The notes below the pieces were generated by a model. It saw nothing but the letters and a program-made list of their open reading frames with translations. It searched no databases and was not told where the DNA came from. From Paenibacillus sp. MMS18-CY102 (GTDB lineage: Bacteria > Bacillota > Bacilli > Paenibacillales > Paenibacillaceae), in NCBI RefSeq assembly GCF_009789195.1, contig NZ_WSTC01000009.1, positions 1-64,000 of the forward strand: a stretch of DNA of 64,000 nucleotides, written 5' to 3'. Positions 10,989 through 19,163 of the stretch are shown piece after piece. The first letter of the stretch is position 1. Each line of letters starts with the position of its first letter. The position numbers and the translations under genes are program-made.

Positions 10989-12962
10989 ATGGCCGAGCAA
11001 TTGGATCTGTTCGCGAAGGAATCACCATCCGCCGAACGGAAGTACGACGCGGACGATATACAAATACTCGAGGGGCTGACCGCCGTTCGCAAACGGCCGG
11101 GCATGTACATCGGGAGCACGAGCAGCTCCGGTCTTCACCACCTCGTTTGGGAAATTGTAGATAATGCGGTCGATGAGCATCTAGCGAAGTACTGCTCTGC
11201 GATCGATGTTACCATACACAAGGACAACTCGATTTCTGTTAAGGATAACGGACGAGGCATTCCGACCGGTATGCATAAAAGCGGGATTCCAACTCCGCAG
11301 GTCGTCTTTACAATGCTGCATGCAGGCGGCAAGTTCGGCGGCGGGGGATATAAGAAGTCTGGCGGCTTGCACGGCGTAGGCGCTTCGGTTACGAATGCAC
11401 TCTCCGAGTGGCTGGAAGTCGAAATTTATCGCGATGGGAAAGTTCATAAGCAACGGTTTGAATATTGGACGGACGCAGACGGCAAGGAGCATGTCGGCGA
11501 GCCGGTAACTGGTCTGACTATCGTCGGCAATACGAATCGCACCGGCACGAAGGTTACCTTCAAGCCGGATAGCCGCGTGTTCCAAAGCGGGACGACAATT
11601 AATTTTGATTCGCTTTCCGAACGGCTCCAGGAGATCGCATTCTTGAATTCCGGGCTGAAGGTCACGTTAAAAGATGAGCGGAGCGGCAATGAAGTCGTGT
11701 TCCACTACGAAGGCGGCGCGAAACAATTCGTGCAGTTTTTGAATGAAGACAAGACGGTATTGCATGATGTTGTCCATTTTGCCGCTGAGAAAGACGACAT
11801 TGAGGTCGAGATTGCCCTGCAATACAATGACGGGTATACAGAGACGATTGCGTCCTTCGTAAATTCAATCCCAACGCGCGGTGGCGGCACGCATGAGACT
11901 GGTTTTAAGACAGCATACACGCGTATCATGAATGATTATGCCCGCAAGAATGCACTCCTTAAGGAGAAAGAGAAGAACCTCGAGGGCAATGACCTGCGTG
12001 AGGGCATGATGGTTGTTATTAACATCAAAATGTCTGAGGTTGAATTCGTCGGCCAAACGAAGGACCAGCTGGGCAGTGCATCAGCACGCGGCGCAGTTGA
12101 TGCGGTTGTAACCGATAAAATGGCTGTGTTCCTGGAGGAAAATCCGCAAGCTGCACAGATGCTCATGAAAAAAGCGATTCAAGCGTCCAAAGCGCGTGAA
12201 GCGGCACGCAAAGCGCGTGAAGAGATTCGATCAGGCAAGAAGCGGAGCGAAAGCTCCAATCTAGGCGGCAAGCTCACCCCTGCCCAATCGAAGGATATTG
12301 CCCGCAACGAGCTGTTTATCGTGGAAGGCGACTCGGCAGGCGGTTCAGCGAAGCAAGGCCGGGATTCGAAGCACCAGGCTATTTTGCCGCTAAAGGGCAA
12401 GCCGATGAATCCAGAGAAAGCGAAGCTGCTCGACATTCTTAAGAACGACGAGTACAAAGCGATAATTGCTGCAATCGGCGCAGGCGTAGGCCCTGAATTC
12501 GATGGCGAGGAATGCAACTATAACAAAATTATTATTATGACCGATGCCGACACGGACGGCGCGCACATTCAAGTGCTGCTCCTTACGTTCTTCTACCGGT
12601 ATATGAAGCCGCTAATTGACGCTGGCAAAGTCTATATTGCTCAGCCGCCGCTCTACAAGCTGACGCGCAAGTCAGGCAAGTTGGAGACGGTTCGGTATGC
12701 GTGGACGGACGAACAGCTTCAGAACTATTTGAAGGAATTCGGGAAAAACTATGAGCTGCAGCGGTACAAAGGGCTAGGCGAGATGAACCCGGACCAGCTG
12801 TGGGAAACGACGATGAATCCAGAAACGCGCACACTGCTGCAGGTTCAGATTGAAGATGCTGCGAAAGCGGAACGTCGTGTATCCACGCTGATGGGTGACA
12901 AGGTCGATCCGCGGAAGCGGTGGATCATCGACAATGTCGATTTCACCGAATACGAGGAGTAG
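10989..12962 (+). CDS. parE: DNA topoisomerase IV subunit B
   Basis: 657 aa. The GHKL ATPase domain is at the N-terminus (EIVDNAVDEH, DNGRGIP, GLHGVGASVTNALS). The TOPRIM domain carries EGDSAGGSAKQGRD near residue 447 and the metal site MTDADTDGAHI near 517. The length, and pairing with the neighbouring 814-aa subunit A, point to topoisomerase IV rather than gyrase. It decatenates daughter chromosomes as ParE2ParC2. A purine-rich ribosome site (TTAGGGGGG) precedes the ATG, and parC follows after 12 nt. Confidence 0.94.
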   Translation: MAEQLDLFAKESPSAERKYDADDIQILEGLTAVRKRPGMYIGSTSSSGLHHLVWEIVDNAVDEHLAKYCSAIDVTIHKDNSISVKDNGRGIPTGMHKSGIPTPQVVFTMLHAGGKFGGGGYKKSGGLHGVGASVTNALSEWLEVEIYRDGKVHKQRFEYWTDADGKEHVGEPVTGLTIVGNTNRTGTKVTFKPDSRVFQSGTTINFDSLSERLQEIAFLNSGLKVTLKDERSGNEVVFHYEGGAKQFVQFLNEDKTVLHDVVHFAAEKDDIEVEIALQYNDGYTETIASFVNSIPTRGGGTHETGFKTAYTRIMNDYARKNALLKEKEKNLEGNDLREGMMVVINIKMSEVEFVGQTKDQLGSASARGAVDAVVTDKMAVFLEENPQAAQMLMKKAIQASKAREAARKAREEIRSGKKRSESSNLGGKLTPAQSKDIARNELFIVEGDSAGGSAKQGRDSKHQAILPLKGKPMNPEKAKLLDILKNDEYKAIIAAIGAGVGPEFDGEECNYNKIIIMTDADTDGAHIQVLLLTFFYRYMKPLIDAGKVYIAQPPLYKLTRKSGKLETVRYAWTDEQLQNYLKEFGKNYELQRYKGLGEMNPDQLWETTMNPETRTLLQVQIEDAAKAERRVSTLMGDKVDPRKRWIIDNVDFTEYEE

Positions 12963-12974
12963 GAGGACAGATCA

Positions 12975-15419
12975 ATGGGTATGCTGGAACAGTTTTTACC
13001 GGCGTTTCTCGAAGAGGTCGTAGGGGACCGGTTCGGCCGTTATTCAAAATATATTATTCAAGATCGCGCGATTCCTGATGTGCGGGACGGATTAAAACCA
13101 GTGCAGCGGCGCATCCTGTATGCGATGTATGATTCGGGCAATACGCCGGACAAGCCGTATCGCAAATCCGCAAAAACCGTCGGTGACGTTATGGGCAATT
13201 ACCATCCCCACGGCGATTCCTCGATTTATGATGGCATGGTGCGGATGGCGCAGCCATGGAAAATGGGTCATATGCTCGTCGACGGGCATGGCAACTGGGG
13301 CTCGCAGGACGATGATCCGCCAGCAGCTATGCGTTATACGGAAGCAAGGCTGTCGACGATAGCGATGGAGCTGCTTCGCGATATTGATAAGCGGACGGTG
13401 CCGTTCAAGGACAACTTCGACAACACGACGAAGGAGCCAGTCGTTCTTCCGTCGCGTTATCCGAACTTGCTCGTGAACGGTGTCAGCGGCATTTCGGCTG
13501 GGTTTGCAACAGAAATTCCGCCGCATAACCTTCGTGAAATTATTGATGCATGCTTTGCCTTAATGGCGAATCCTGAGATGACCGTGCCTGAACTGATGAG
13601 CATTGTCAGAGGGCCAGACTTCCCTACTGGCGGCACGATTATGGGCGAAGAAGGCATTCGTGAAGCCTACGCATCGGGCAAAGGCAGAATTTACATTCGT
13701 TCCAAAGCTGTAATCGAGGATGTTCGCGGCGGCAAGCAGCAAATCGTCATCACGGAAATTCCTTACCAAGTCGTAAAGTCTCGTTTAGTTACAGCAATGG
13801 AGACGATTCGCTTAGAGAAGCGGGTTGAAGGCATCGCGGAAGTGCGCGACGAAAGCGGGCGCAATGGGCTTCGCATTGTTGTCGAGCTGAAGAAGGATGC
13901 TGATGGGCAAGGGATTCTTGCTTATTTGTTCAAGAAAACAGATCTGCAAGTGACCTTCAATTTCAACATGGTTGCAATTGTTAACAAAGCGCCTAAGCAG
14001 CTTGGGCTGAAAGATATGCTGGCTGCCTATATCGCTCACCAAAAAGAAGTGGTGACGAACCGGACGAAGTTCGATTTGGAGAAAGCGGAAGACCGTGCCC
14101 ATGTGTTAGAGGGACTCGTGAAGGCGCTTAACTTATTGGACGAAATTATTGCAACGATTAAAGCATCTAAGAATCGCGGGGATGCTCAAAATAATCTCGT
14201 CTCGAAGTTCGGTTTCACGGAGCGCCAGGCAGACGCAATCTTAACGCTCCAGTTATATCGCTTAACGAATCTCGAAATTACGCAGCTTGAGAAAGAATTG
14301 CTAGAAACGCAGAAGCGAATCGCATATTTGCTTAGCATTCTTGCAAGTGAGAAGAAGCTCATTAGCGTCATTCGTGAGGAAATGCTGGAAATTCGGACGA
14401 AATACGGCATCGACCGCCGTTCCGATATTCGCGGAGAAGTCGAAGAGCTGAAAGTTAACCTCGAAGTTATGGTACAGTCCGAGGACGTACTGTTGACAGT
14501 TAGCCGTGAGGGCTACATCAAACGCACCACGATGCTCTCCTATACCCGCTCTGGCGGCGAACTGGAGAGCGCAGGCGTGAAGGATGGCGATGTTATTCGG
14601 CATCTGCTGAATGTTAATACGATTGACAGCTTGCTGCTCTTCACGAAGAAGGGGCAATACTTCGTGCTGCCTGTCCATCAGGTGCCGGAGTTCAAATGGA
14701 AAGATAACGGTACGGCACTCGTCAATGTCATTCCGCTGTCGAAGGAAGATAGCGTTATCGGCATCGTGCCGATTCGCGATTTTGATCAAGCAAGCGCGTC
14801 GTTATTGTTTATTACGAAGCGCGGCCAAGTTAAACGGACCGAGCTTAAGGAATACAAGTCGAACCGTTCGACGGCAATTGCGGCTTGTAAGCTTGCGGAC
14901 GGCGATGAAGTGATCGCAGTGCTTGAGAGCAATAGCAACCAGGAACTGCTGCTTGTCAGCCGGCAAGGGATGGCGATCCGTTTCCCTGAGACAGAAGTTA
15001 ATCCGATGGGACGCGTAGCTGCTGGGGTTAGGGGCATGCAGCTGAAGGACGATGATGAACTAGTCGGCTGTTCGCTTGTCGGAAATGATGAGGGAGAAGT
15101 GCTTGTCCTCTCTGATATGGGCTATGGCAAACGTTCCTTGTTAGCGGAATATCCGATCCAGGGCCGTGGTGGCAAAGGGATGGCGACATTCGAGTTTAAA
15201 GAAGGCAAACGGGTTCGTCCTAACGGCAATGGGCTTACAGGAGCCGTTTATTGCAAAGAAGAGAAGACGTTAGTTCTCATTGCAGCGAGCGGCGCCTCAT
15301 GGACACTTTCAACGGATAAAACACCAATCGACGAACGTCGTTCGGTAGGCAAGCCGCTCGTCACACCTGATAAGAACGATCTCATCACAGAATGCTTCAC
15401 TCGTCTCGTCTCAATTTAG
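12975..15419 (+). CDS. parC: DNA topoisomerase IV subunit A
   Basis: 814 aa. The breakage-reunion domain contains the catalytic Tyr121 in MRYTEARLS and the quinolone-region stretch [10 protein letters not shown] (77-86) with both serines present, as in sensitive enzymes. The C-terminal half is a beta-pinwheel that wraps DNA. The ribosome site AGGAGG overlaps the parE stop. The last 4 nt overlap the stop of a convergent small gene. Confidence 0.95.
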   Translation: MGMLEQFLPAFLEEVVGDRFGRYSKYIIQDRAIPDVRDGLKPVQRRILYAMYDSGNTPDKPYRKSAKTVGDVMGNYHPHGDSSIYDGMVRMAQPWKMGHMLVDGHGNWGSQDDDPPAAMRYTEARLSTIAMELLRDIDKRTVPFKDNFDNTTKEPVVLPSRYPNLLVNGVSGISAGFATEIPPHNLREIIDACFALMANPEMTVPELMSIVRGPDFPTGGTIMGEEGIREAYASGKGRIYIRSKAVIEDVRGGKQQIVITEIPYQVVKSRLVTAMETIRLEKRVEGIAEVRDESGRNGLRIVVELKKDADGQGILAYLFKKTDLQVTFNFNMVAIVNKAPKQLGLKDMLAAYIAHQKEVVTNRTKFDLEKAEDRAHVLEGLVKALNLLDEIIATIKASKNRGDAQNNLVSKFGFTERQADAILTLQLYRLTNLEITQLEKELLETQKRIAYLLSILASEKKLISVIREEMLEIRTKYGIDRRSDIRGEVEELKVNLEVMVQSEDVLLTVSREGYIKRTTMLSYTRSGGELESAGVKDGDVIRHLLNVNTIDSLLLFTKKGQYFVLPVHQVPEFKWKDNGTALVNVIPLSKEDSVIGIVPIRDFDQASASLLFITKRGQVKRTELKEYKSNRSTAIAACKLADGDEVIAVLESNSNQELLLVSRQGMAIRFPETEVNPMGRVAAGVRGMQLKDDDELVGCSLVGNDEGEVLVLSDMGYGKRSLLAEYPIQGRGGKGMATFEFKEGKRVRPNGNGLTGAVYCKEEKTLVLIAASGASWTLSTDKTPIDERRSVGKPLVTPDKNDLITECFTRLVSI

Positions 15420-15583
15420 TCATAAGGCAGATGAGGCGGTTCTAACCGCTCCATCACTTCAACTAGCGCTTCCAGAAGGACCCACAATGGTACCGGATCG
15501 TCCGGTTTATTCAACCATTGTGGGTCTTTCATTATGCCGTACGCGCGAACTTTCCTCATGATTTCCGCTTTCCGATCATCCAT
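15416..15583 (-). CDS. Conserved-looking small protein, 55 aa, convergent with parC
   Basis: Reading leftwards from ATG 15583 gives [20 protein letters not shown] and ends LEPPHLPYD, 55 residues with no stop. AAGGAGG lies about 9 nt upstream of the ATG, which strongly suggests translation. It is rich in charged residues, has no membrane segment or recognised domain, and may be cytosolic. Its stop overlaps the last codons of parC. A long inverted repeat (15479-15526) lies inside the coding sequence. I do not know its function. Confidence 0.7.
   Translation of the reverse strand: MDDRKAEIMRKVRAYGIMKDPQWLNKPDDPVPLWVLLEALVEVMERLEPPHLPYD
15479..15526 (+). terminator. Long hairpin downstream of parC, inside the antisense small gene
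   Basis: Perfect 13-bp arms GACCCACAATGGT (15479-15491) and ACCATTGTGGGTC (15514-15526), with an inner ACCGGA/TCCGGT, are followed by TTTCATT. It lies 60 nt past the parC stop and is a plausible parC terminator. Confidence 0.6.
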
Positions 15584-15803
15584 TGCGTAGTCAACCTCCT
15601 TCGCGCTGCTAAGCTGCTGGCGTCTTCCCTACAAGAACGTACAAGCTAATGTGTCGTCGACGCAACAAAAATCCGCAACTAAGCCGCATCTGCCTTGCCA
15701 CGACTCATTGTATGTCTAATCTTGTCATTGCGTTCTCGGCTTTCGTCGATTAATGGCTCAAATTATTAAGTTGATTAACCTTTTATTCGACATTGTGAAC
15801 TGG

Positions 15804-15809
15804 TATAAT
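15804..15809 (+). promoter_or_regulatory. Extended -10 promoter element of the marR gene
   Basis: TGGTATAAT at 15801-15809 is an extended -10 box (TGn before TATAAT). No good -35 exists at 16-18 nt. Because the element contains the ATG at 15808, that ATG cannot be the start of the protein. Confidence 0.65.
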
Positions 15810-15849
15810 GAGGAATAGCAGGAATATAGTCAGGAAGCGGGGTAAGACG

Positions 15850-16281
15850 ATGATTTCTGAAGATTTTGCTCGATTGTGGATGAAACTGACGAGAGAGTGG
15901 AAATTGCATTTGGAAGAAACGTTGGCACCGGGCTTAACAGAAGGGCAACTCAATGTATTGGAGCTGCTTCAGCAGTACCAGCCGATGAAGCCGTCGGATT
16001 TGTTGCAATATTTGGAGACGACGCCAGCAGCTATTACGACACTGCTTGATCGGATGGAGCGAAATGGGTTAATCAACCGAAATCGTGACGACTCGGATCG
16101 GCGTATCGTATGGGTGACGATGACGAGTAAAGGCGAGCAGGAAGGAAGCAGAGGAGTTGAGGTGCGTTCGGCATTTATTAGCGCAGCACTTAACCGCCTG
16201 TCCTCCCATAACCAGCAGCATCTCGTCTACCTATTAGGCAAAGTAATTAACGCACCAGAGCCAATCAGCCGCACATCCTAG
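15850..16281 (+). CDS. MarR-family transcriptional regulator
   Basis: 143 aa from ATG 15850. It has a winged helix with the family pattern KPSDLLQYLETTPAAITTLLDRMERNGLINRNRDDSDRRIVWVTMTSKG (about 40-90), flanked by dimerisation helices. MarR proteins are small homodimeric repressors, often released by small molecules. The start is set by the ribosome site AGGAAGCGGGG and by the promoter box lying across the earlier in-frame ATG. No obvious target gene is adjacent, since parC and the small gene point away or end here. Confidence 0.85.
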   Translation: MISEDFARLWMKLTREWKLHLEETLAPGLTEGQLNVLELLQQYQPMKPSDLLQYLETTPAAITTLLDRMERNGLINRNRDDSDRRIVWVTMTSKGEQEGSRGVEVRSAFISAALNRLSSHNQQHLVYLLGKVINAPEPISRTS

Positions 16282-16342
16282 TGCCGCCGATCCATTCACT
16301 CATTCAATCAGATTGTTTGACGCATATATGCAACAGATTAAG

Positions 16343-16390
16343 AGGGTGTCCTTACAGCGTAAGCTGGGGGACACCCTTCATTCGTTTTGT
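16343..16390 (+). terminator. Terminator after marR
   Basis: AGGGTGTCC (16343-16351) pairs with GGACACCCT (16369-16377), and a T-rich stretch follows. Confidence 0.75.
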
Positions 16391-16400
16391 ATAACAAAAA

Positions 16401-16460
16401 GAAACCGTTCCGATTGCAAATGGTCATACAGCTCACTCATTTGCAATAGGGACGGTTTTC
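16401..16460. repeat. Imperfect inverted repeat between convergent genes
   Basis: Arms of about 21 nt (16402-16422 and 16438-16458) match at 19 positions, beginning AAACCGTTCC and closing with GGGACGGTTT, around a 15-nt loop. It could be a second, bidirectional terminator. Confidence 0.6.
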
Positions 16461-16483
16461 TTAGGGTATAGCATCTCGAAAAC

Positions 16484-16675
16484 GCTCTAATGGACCCAGG
16501 AGCCCTTAATTACCCACAATCAGCCTAATATTTGTTGTAACCGGACCGTACGGCCGCTATTTGGCCAATAATGCCCCGGTAGAGCGCCAAAATGGCTAAA
16601 TAACGTCCCTCGGGTCCGTTACAAATTCCAAATGCGTGGATGGAGGCGGTAAGCGGCTCTGAGGTCCGTTAAAAA
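16484..16675. repeat. Foldback element of four 50-bp TAACGGACC modules
   Basis: Two modules point right (TAATGGACC at 16488, TAACCGGACC at 16538) and two point left (rightmost TAACGGACC ends at 16671, the next at 16621). Modules in each half are 50 bp apart and resemble each other along their length, so the block is one imperfect palindrome of about 190 bp centred near 16580. It sits between the 3' ends of two convergent genes and has no coding potential I can support. Confidence 0.65.
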
Positions 16676-16693
16676 AAGCTTGGCAGGCTTTTA

Positions 16694-17470
16694 TTAGATA
16701 AACCGCGTGGCAGCCCGCTCCAAATCATCTGCACTCCAGCGTGACCAGCCAGTCAGGCTGGAATCTGGAGTGGAACGAAACGTCATCATCTCCTTAGAGA
16801 TGGGATGAGGCATGCTTACCGAAGTGGACCAGAGCAGGACAGAGCCATGCGACGTGTGGCGTTTGTCGTTGCCAGCAGTTGCAGGGGCGCCATACTTCGC
16901 GTCACCGTATAACGGGCATCCGATTGCAGCCATCTGTGCGCGAATTTGATGCGACCGTCCTGTATGCAGTTTTACTGCGACTAGCGACAGGCTGCCGATA
17001 TGGCCCATCACCGCATAGTCGAGTATCGCTTCCTTAGCATCTGCCACAGGGCGATCAAACGTTTCAGACACGTTTCGCTTGCTATCCTTGCGCATATAGT
17101 GCTTCAGCGTGCCATAGGGCTGCGCAGGCTCGCCGTGAACGATCGCCATGTATGTTTTGCCAAATACACGACTGCGAACCGTTTCAGACAGCCTAGAAGC
17201 CGCCTTGGACGTCTTAGCGAACACCATCGCGCCGCCTACAGGGCGGTCTAGCCGATGCACAAGCCCGAGAAATACGTTGCCGGGCTTGTTATGCCGTTCC
17301 TTAAGATCCGCTTTTAAAAGGGTTAGCATATCTGGATCGCCAGAGTCATCCTCCTGTGAAGGAATGCCGGGCGGCTTCACGACAACCAACAAATGATTGT
17401 CCTCGAACAGGACCGGGATGCGCGAGTCAGCAGGCGCACCTTGCGATTCCGGCTGGTAGCCGCTTGTCAT
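16694..17470 (-). CDS. RluA/RluD-family pseudouridine synthase
   Basis: 258 aa from ATG 17470. The catalytic motif HRLDRPVGGAMVFAKT contains the family Asp. VVVKPPGIPS near the start and the closing block LHTGRSHQIRAQMAAIGCPLYGD are also typical. It isomerises uridines in rRNA or tRNA. The start is chosen because ATG overlaps the TGA of the upstream methyltransferase (ATGA) with GGAG 8 nt before; a longer frame to 17551 would lie inside that gene. Coupling with an rRNA-methyltransferase-like gene supports an RNA-modification unit. Confidence 0.85.
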   Translation of the reverse strand: MTSGYQPESQGAPADSRIPVLFEDNHLLVVVKPPGIPSQEDDSGDPDMLTLLKADLKERHNKPGNVFLGLVHRLDRPVGGAMVFAKTSKAASRLSETVRSRVFGKTYMAIVHGEPAQPYGTLKHYMRKDSKRNVSETFDRPVADAKEAILDYAVMGHIGSLSLVAVKLHTGRSHQIRAQMAAIGCPLYGDAKYGAPATAGNDKRHTSHGSVLLWSTSVSMPHPISKEMMTFRSTPDSSLTGWSRWSADDLERAATRFI

Positions 17471-18348
17471 TCGCCGGACTCCCAGCGTCCCAGAATGCCG
17501 CAAGGCAGGTTTAAGCCCGATTGGGAAATCGGCAATCCAATTTCTCCGCAATGGATATTGCCGCCGTGTTTACGCCCGATTGTCATATGCAAAATGTTAT
17601 GCAGGACCGATGGGGAGATGCCGGTCGTGTAAGAGTTAATCAAGACGAACAATGGCTTGTCCGACAAGATCGTCGTACAAAGCTCGAGGAATGGATAAAG
17701 GTTTTCTTCCAGCTTCCAAGTCTCGCCATTCGTTCCGCGGCCATAGGAAGGCGGGTCCATAATAATGGCATCGTACTGCCGCTCGCGGCGCTGTTCGCGC
17801 TGTACGAATTTGAATACATCATCGGTAATGTAACGAATTGGAGCATTTTGCAAGCCAGACAGCTCCGCATTTTCTTTGCACCATTGCACCATGCCTTTGG
17901 CTGCATCGACGTGCACGACATCAGCGCCTGCTGCTGCACATGCAACCGTAGCGCCGCCTGTATAGCCGAACAGATTAAGCACGCGGATCGGGCGGTTCGC
18001 GCTCTTGATCCGGTCCATCATCCATTGCCAATTGACTGCTTGCTCAGGGAAGAGGCCCGTATGCTTGAAATTCGTAGGCCGGATATGAAATGAAAGCGGA
18101 CCGTACGAGACGGTCCACCGGTCAGGAAGCTTCGTGCGATATTCCCATTGTCCGCCGCCGGAACTGCTCCGGTGATAGTGCCCATCTGCTGTTTTCCATT
18201 GCTGTGATTCATTGGCGATTGGCCAAATAATTTGGGGATCGGGACGGCGCAAGATGTACTTGCCCCAACGCTCCAGCTTATCGCCGTCTCCTGTGTCTAG
18301 CAGTTCGTAGTCGTTCCAATTGTTAGCGATGTACATGCGGTAATTCAT
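17467..18348 (-). CDS. Class I SAM-dependent methyltransferase, probable rRNA methylase
   Basis: 293 aa. The SAM-binding motif VLNLFGYTGGATVACAAAGA is followed by the acidic HVDAAKG, and the catalytic loop is MDPPSYGRG. This is the fold of the RlmI/RlmK family that methylates 23S rRNA. Where RlmI-type m5C enzymes carry a cysteine after the DPP loop, this protein has INSYTTG, so it may methylate a different atom. ATG 18348 has TGAGGAAGGA upstream; a TTG at 18360 is an alternative. It overlaps the response-regulator gene by 26 nt and the pseudouridine synthase by 4 nt. Confidence 0.8.
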   Translation of the reverse strand: MNYRMYIANNWNDYELLDTGDGDKLERWGKYILRRPDPQIIWPIANESQQWKTADGHYHRSSSGGGQWEYRTKLPDRWTVSYGPLSFHIRPTNFKHTGLFPEQAVNWQWMMDRIKSANRPIRVLNLFGYTGGATVACAAAGADVVHVDAAKGMVQWCKENAELSGLQNAPIRYITDDVFKFVQREQRRERQYDAIIMDPPSYGRGTNGETWKLEENLYPFLELCTTILSDKPLFVLINSYTTGISPSVLHNILHMTIGRKHGGNIHCGEIGLPISQSGLNLPCGILGRWESGE

Positions 18349-19054
18349 TTCCTTCCTCAACGTTAAATTTATAGCCGACGCCTCGCATGGTCACGATCCA
18401 GCGTGGATTTGCAGGGTCTGGTTCAATTTTTTTGCGCAAATTGCTCATATGTACCATAAGCGTTCTTGTATCCCCGATGCTGTTTACGCCCCAGACCGCT
18501 TCATACAAGTTAGCCAGCTGGAAAGCGCGATTCGGTTGCGTGGCGAGCAGGGCGAGCAATTCGAATTCCTTGACGGACAAAGATACATATTGATCACAGA
18601 CCCGAACTGTACGGGCTGTCAGGTCAATGACGAGACCGTCGAATACGAGCTGGTCCCGCGCTGGCTTGTCGCGCTGCTCGGATTGCAGCGATTGCCGGCG
18701 CAGATGCGCCTTGACTCTAGCAACTAATTGGCCAGGGCTGAAAGGCTTAGTCATATAGTCATCGCCGCCAACGGACAAACCGTGTATAATGTCGTTATCG
18801 TCGCTCTTGGCGCTGACGAACAGCACCGGAACAGCCGTTATTTCACGGATTTGCTGGCATACATCAAGCCCGTTTAATTGTTTCAATAGGACGTCCAGTA
18901 CAATCAAATCAGGGCGAACCTCGTCCACCAGTCGCAGCGCATCGGTCCCGTTGTCGGCCGCATAAACGGCGTAACCTTCCCGCTGGAGATAGAGGGTCAT
19001 GAGCTCTATGATTTCCGGTTCGTCGTCTACGACCAAAATTTTGCTCACATTCAT
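18323..19054 (-). CDS. OmpR-family response regulator
   Basis: 243 aa: receiver domain (about 3-118) with the acidic pair DD at 10-11, phospho-acceptor Asp54 in LIVLDVL and KPF switch lysine; then a winged-helix DNA-binding domain ending in TMRGVGYKF. AAGGAGG lies 7-8 nt upstream of the ATG. It is the first gene of a leftward unit with two RNA-modification genes. The likely cognate kinase is encoded divergently at 19164. Confidence 0.92.
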   Translation of the reverse strand: MNVSKILVVDDEPEIIELMTLYLQREGYAVYAADNGTDALRLVDEVRPDLIVLDVLLKQLNGLDVCQQIREITAVPVLFVSAKSDDNDIIHGLSVGGDDYMTKPFSPGQLVARVKAHLRRQSLQSEQRDKPARDQLVFDGLVIDLTARTVRVCDQYVSLSVKEFELLALLATQPNRAFQLANLYEAVWGVNSIGDTRTLMVHMSNLRKKIEPDPANPRWIVTMRGVGYKFNVEEGNELPHVHR

Positions 19055-19080
19055 CTTCCATCCTCCTTGCTTTCTCGCTT

Positions 19081-19110
19081 ATTATAATCGAAGCGCTGCA
19101 TTTGAAGCAA
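19081..19110 (-). promoter_or_regulatory. Promoter of the response-regulator gene
   Basis: On the minus strand, TTGCTT (19105-19110), an 18-nt spacer and TATAAT (19081-19086) sit 26 nt upstream of the start codon at 19054. Confidence 0.65.
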
Positions 19111-19163
19111 CGATGATCATAGGGAATGCCGCGATACATATACCCTCTAGGGAGTGATAGGCT

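Noticed and set aside
15808-15849. Upstream ATG of the MarR gene
   Set aside because: The ATG lies inside the extended -10 box TGGTATAAT, so it cannot be translated from that promoter.
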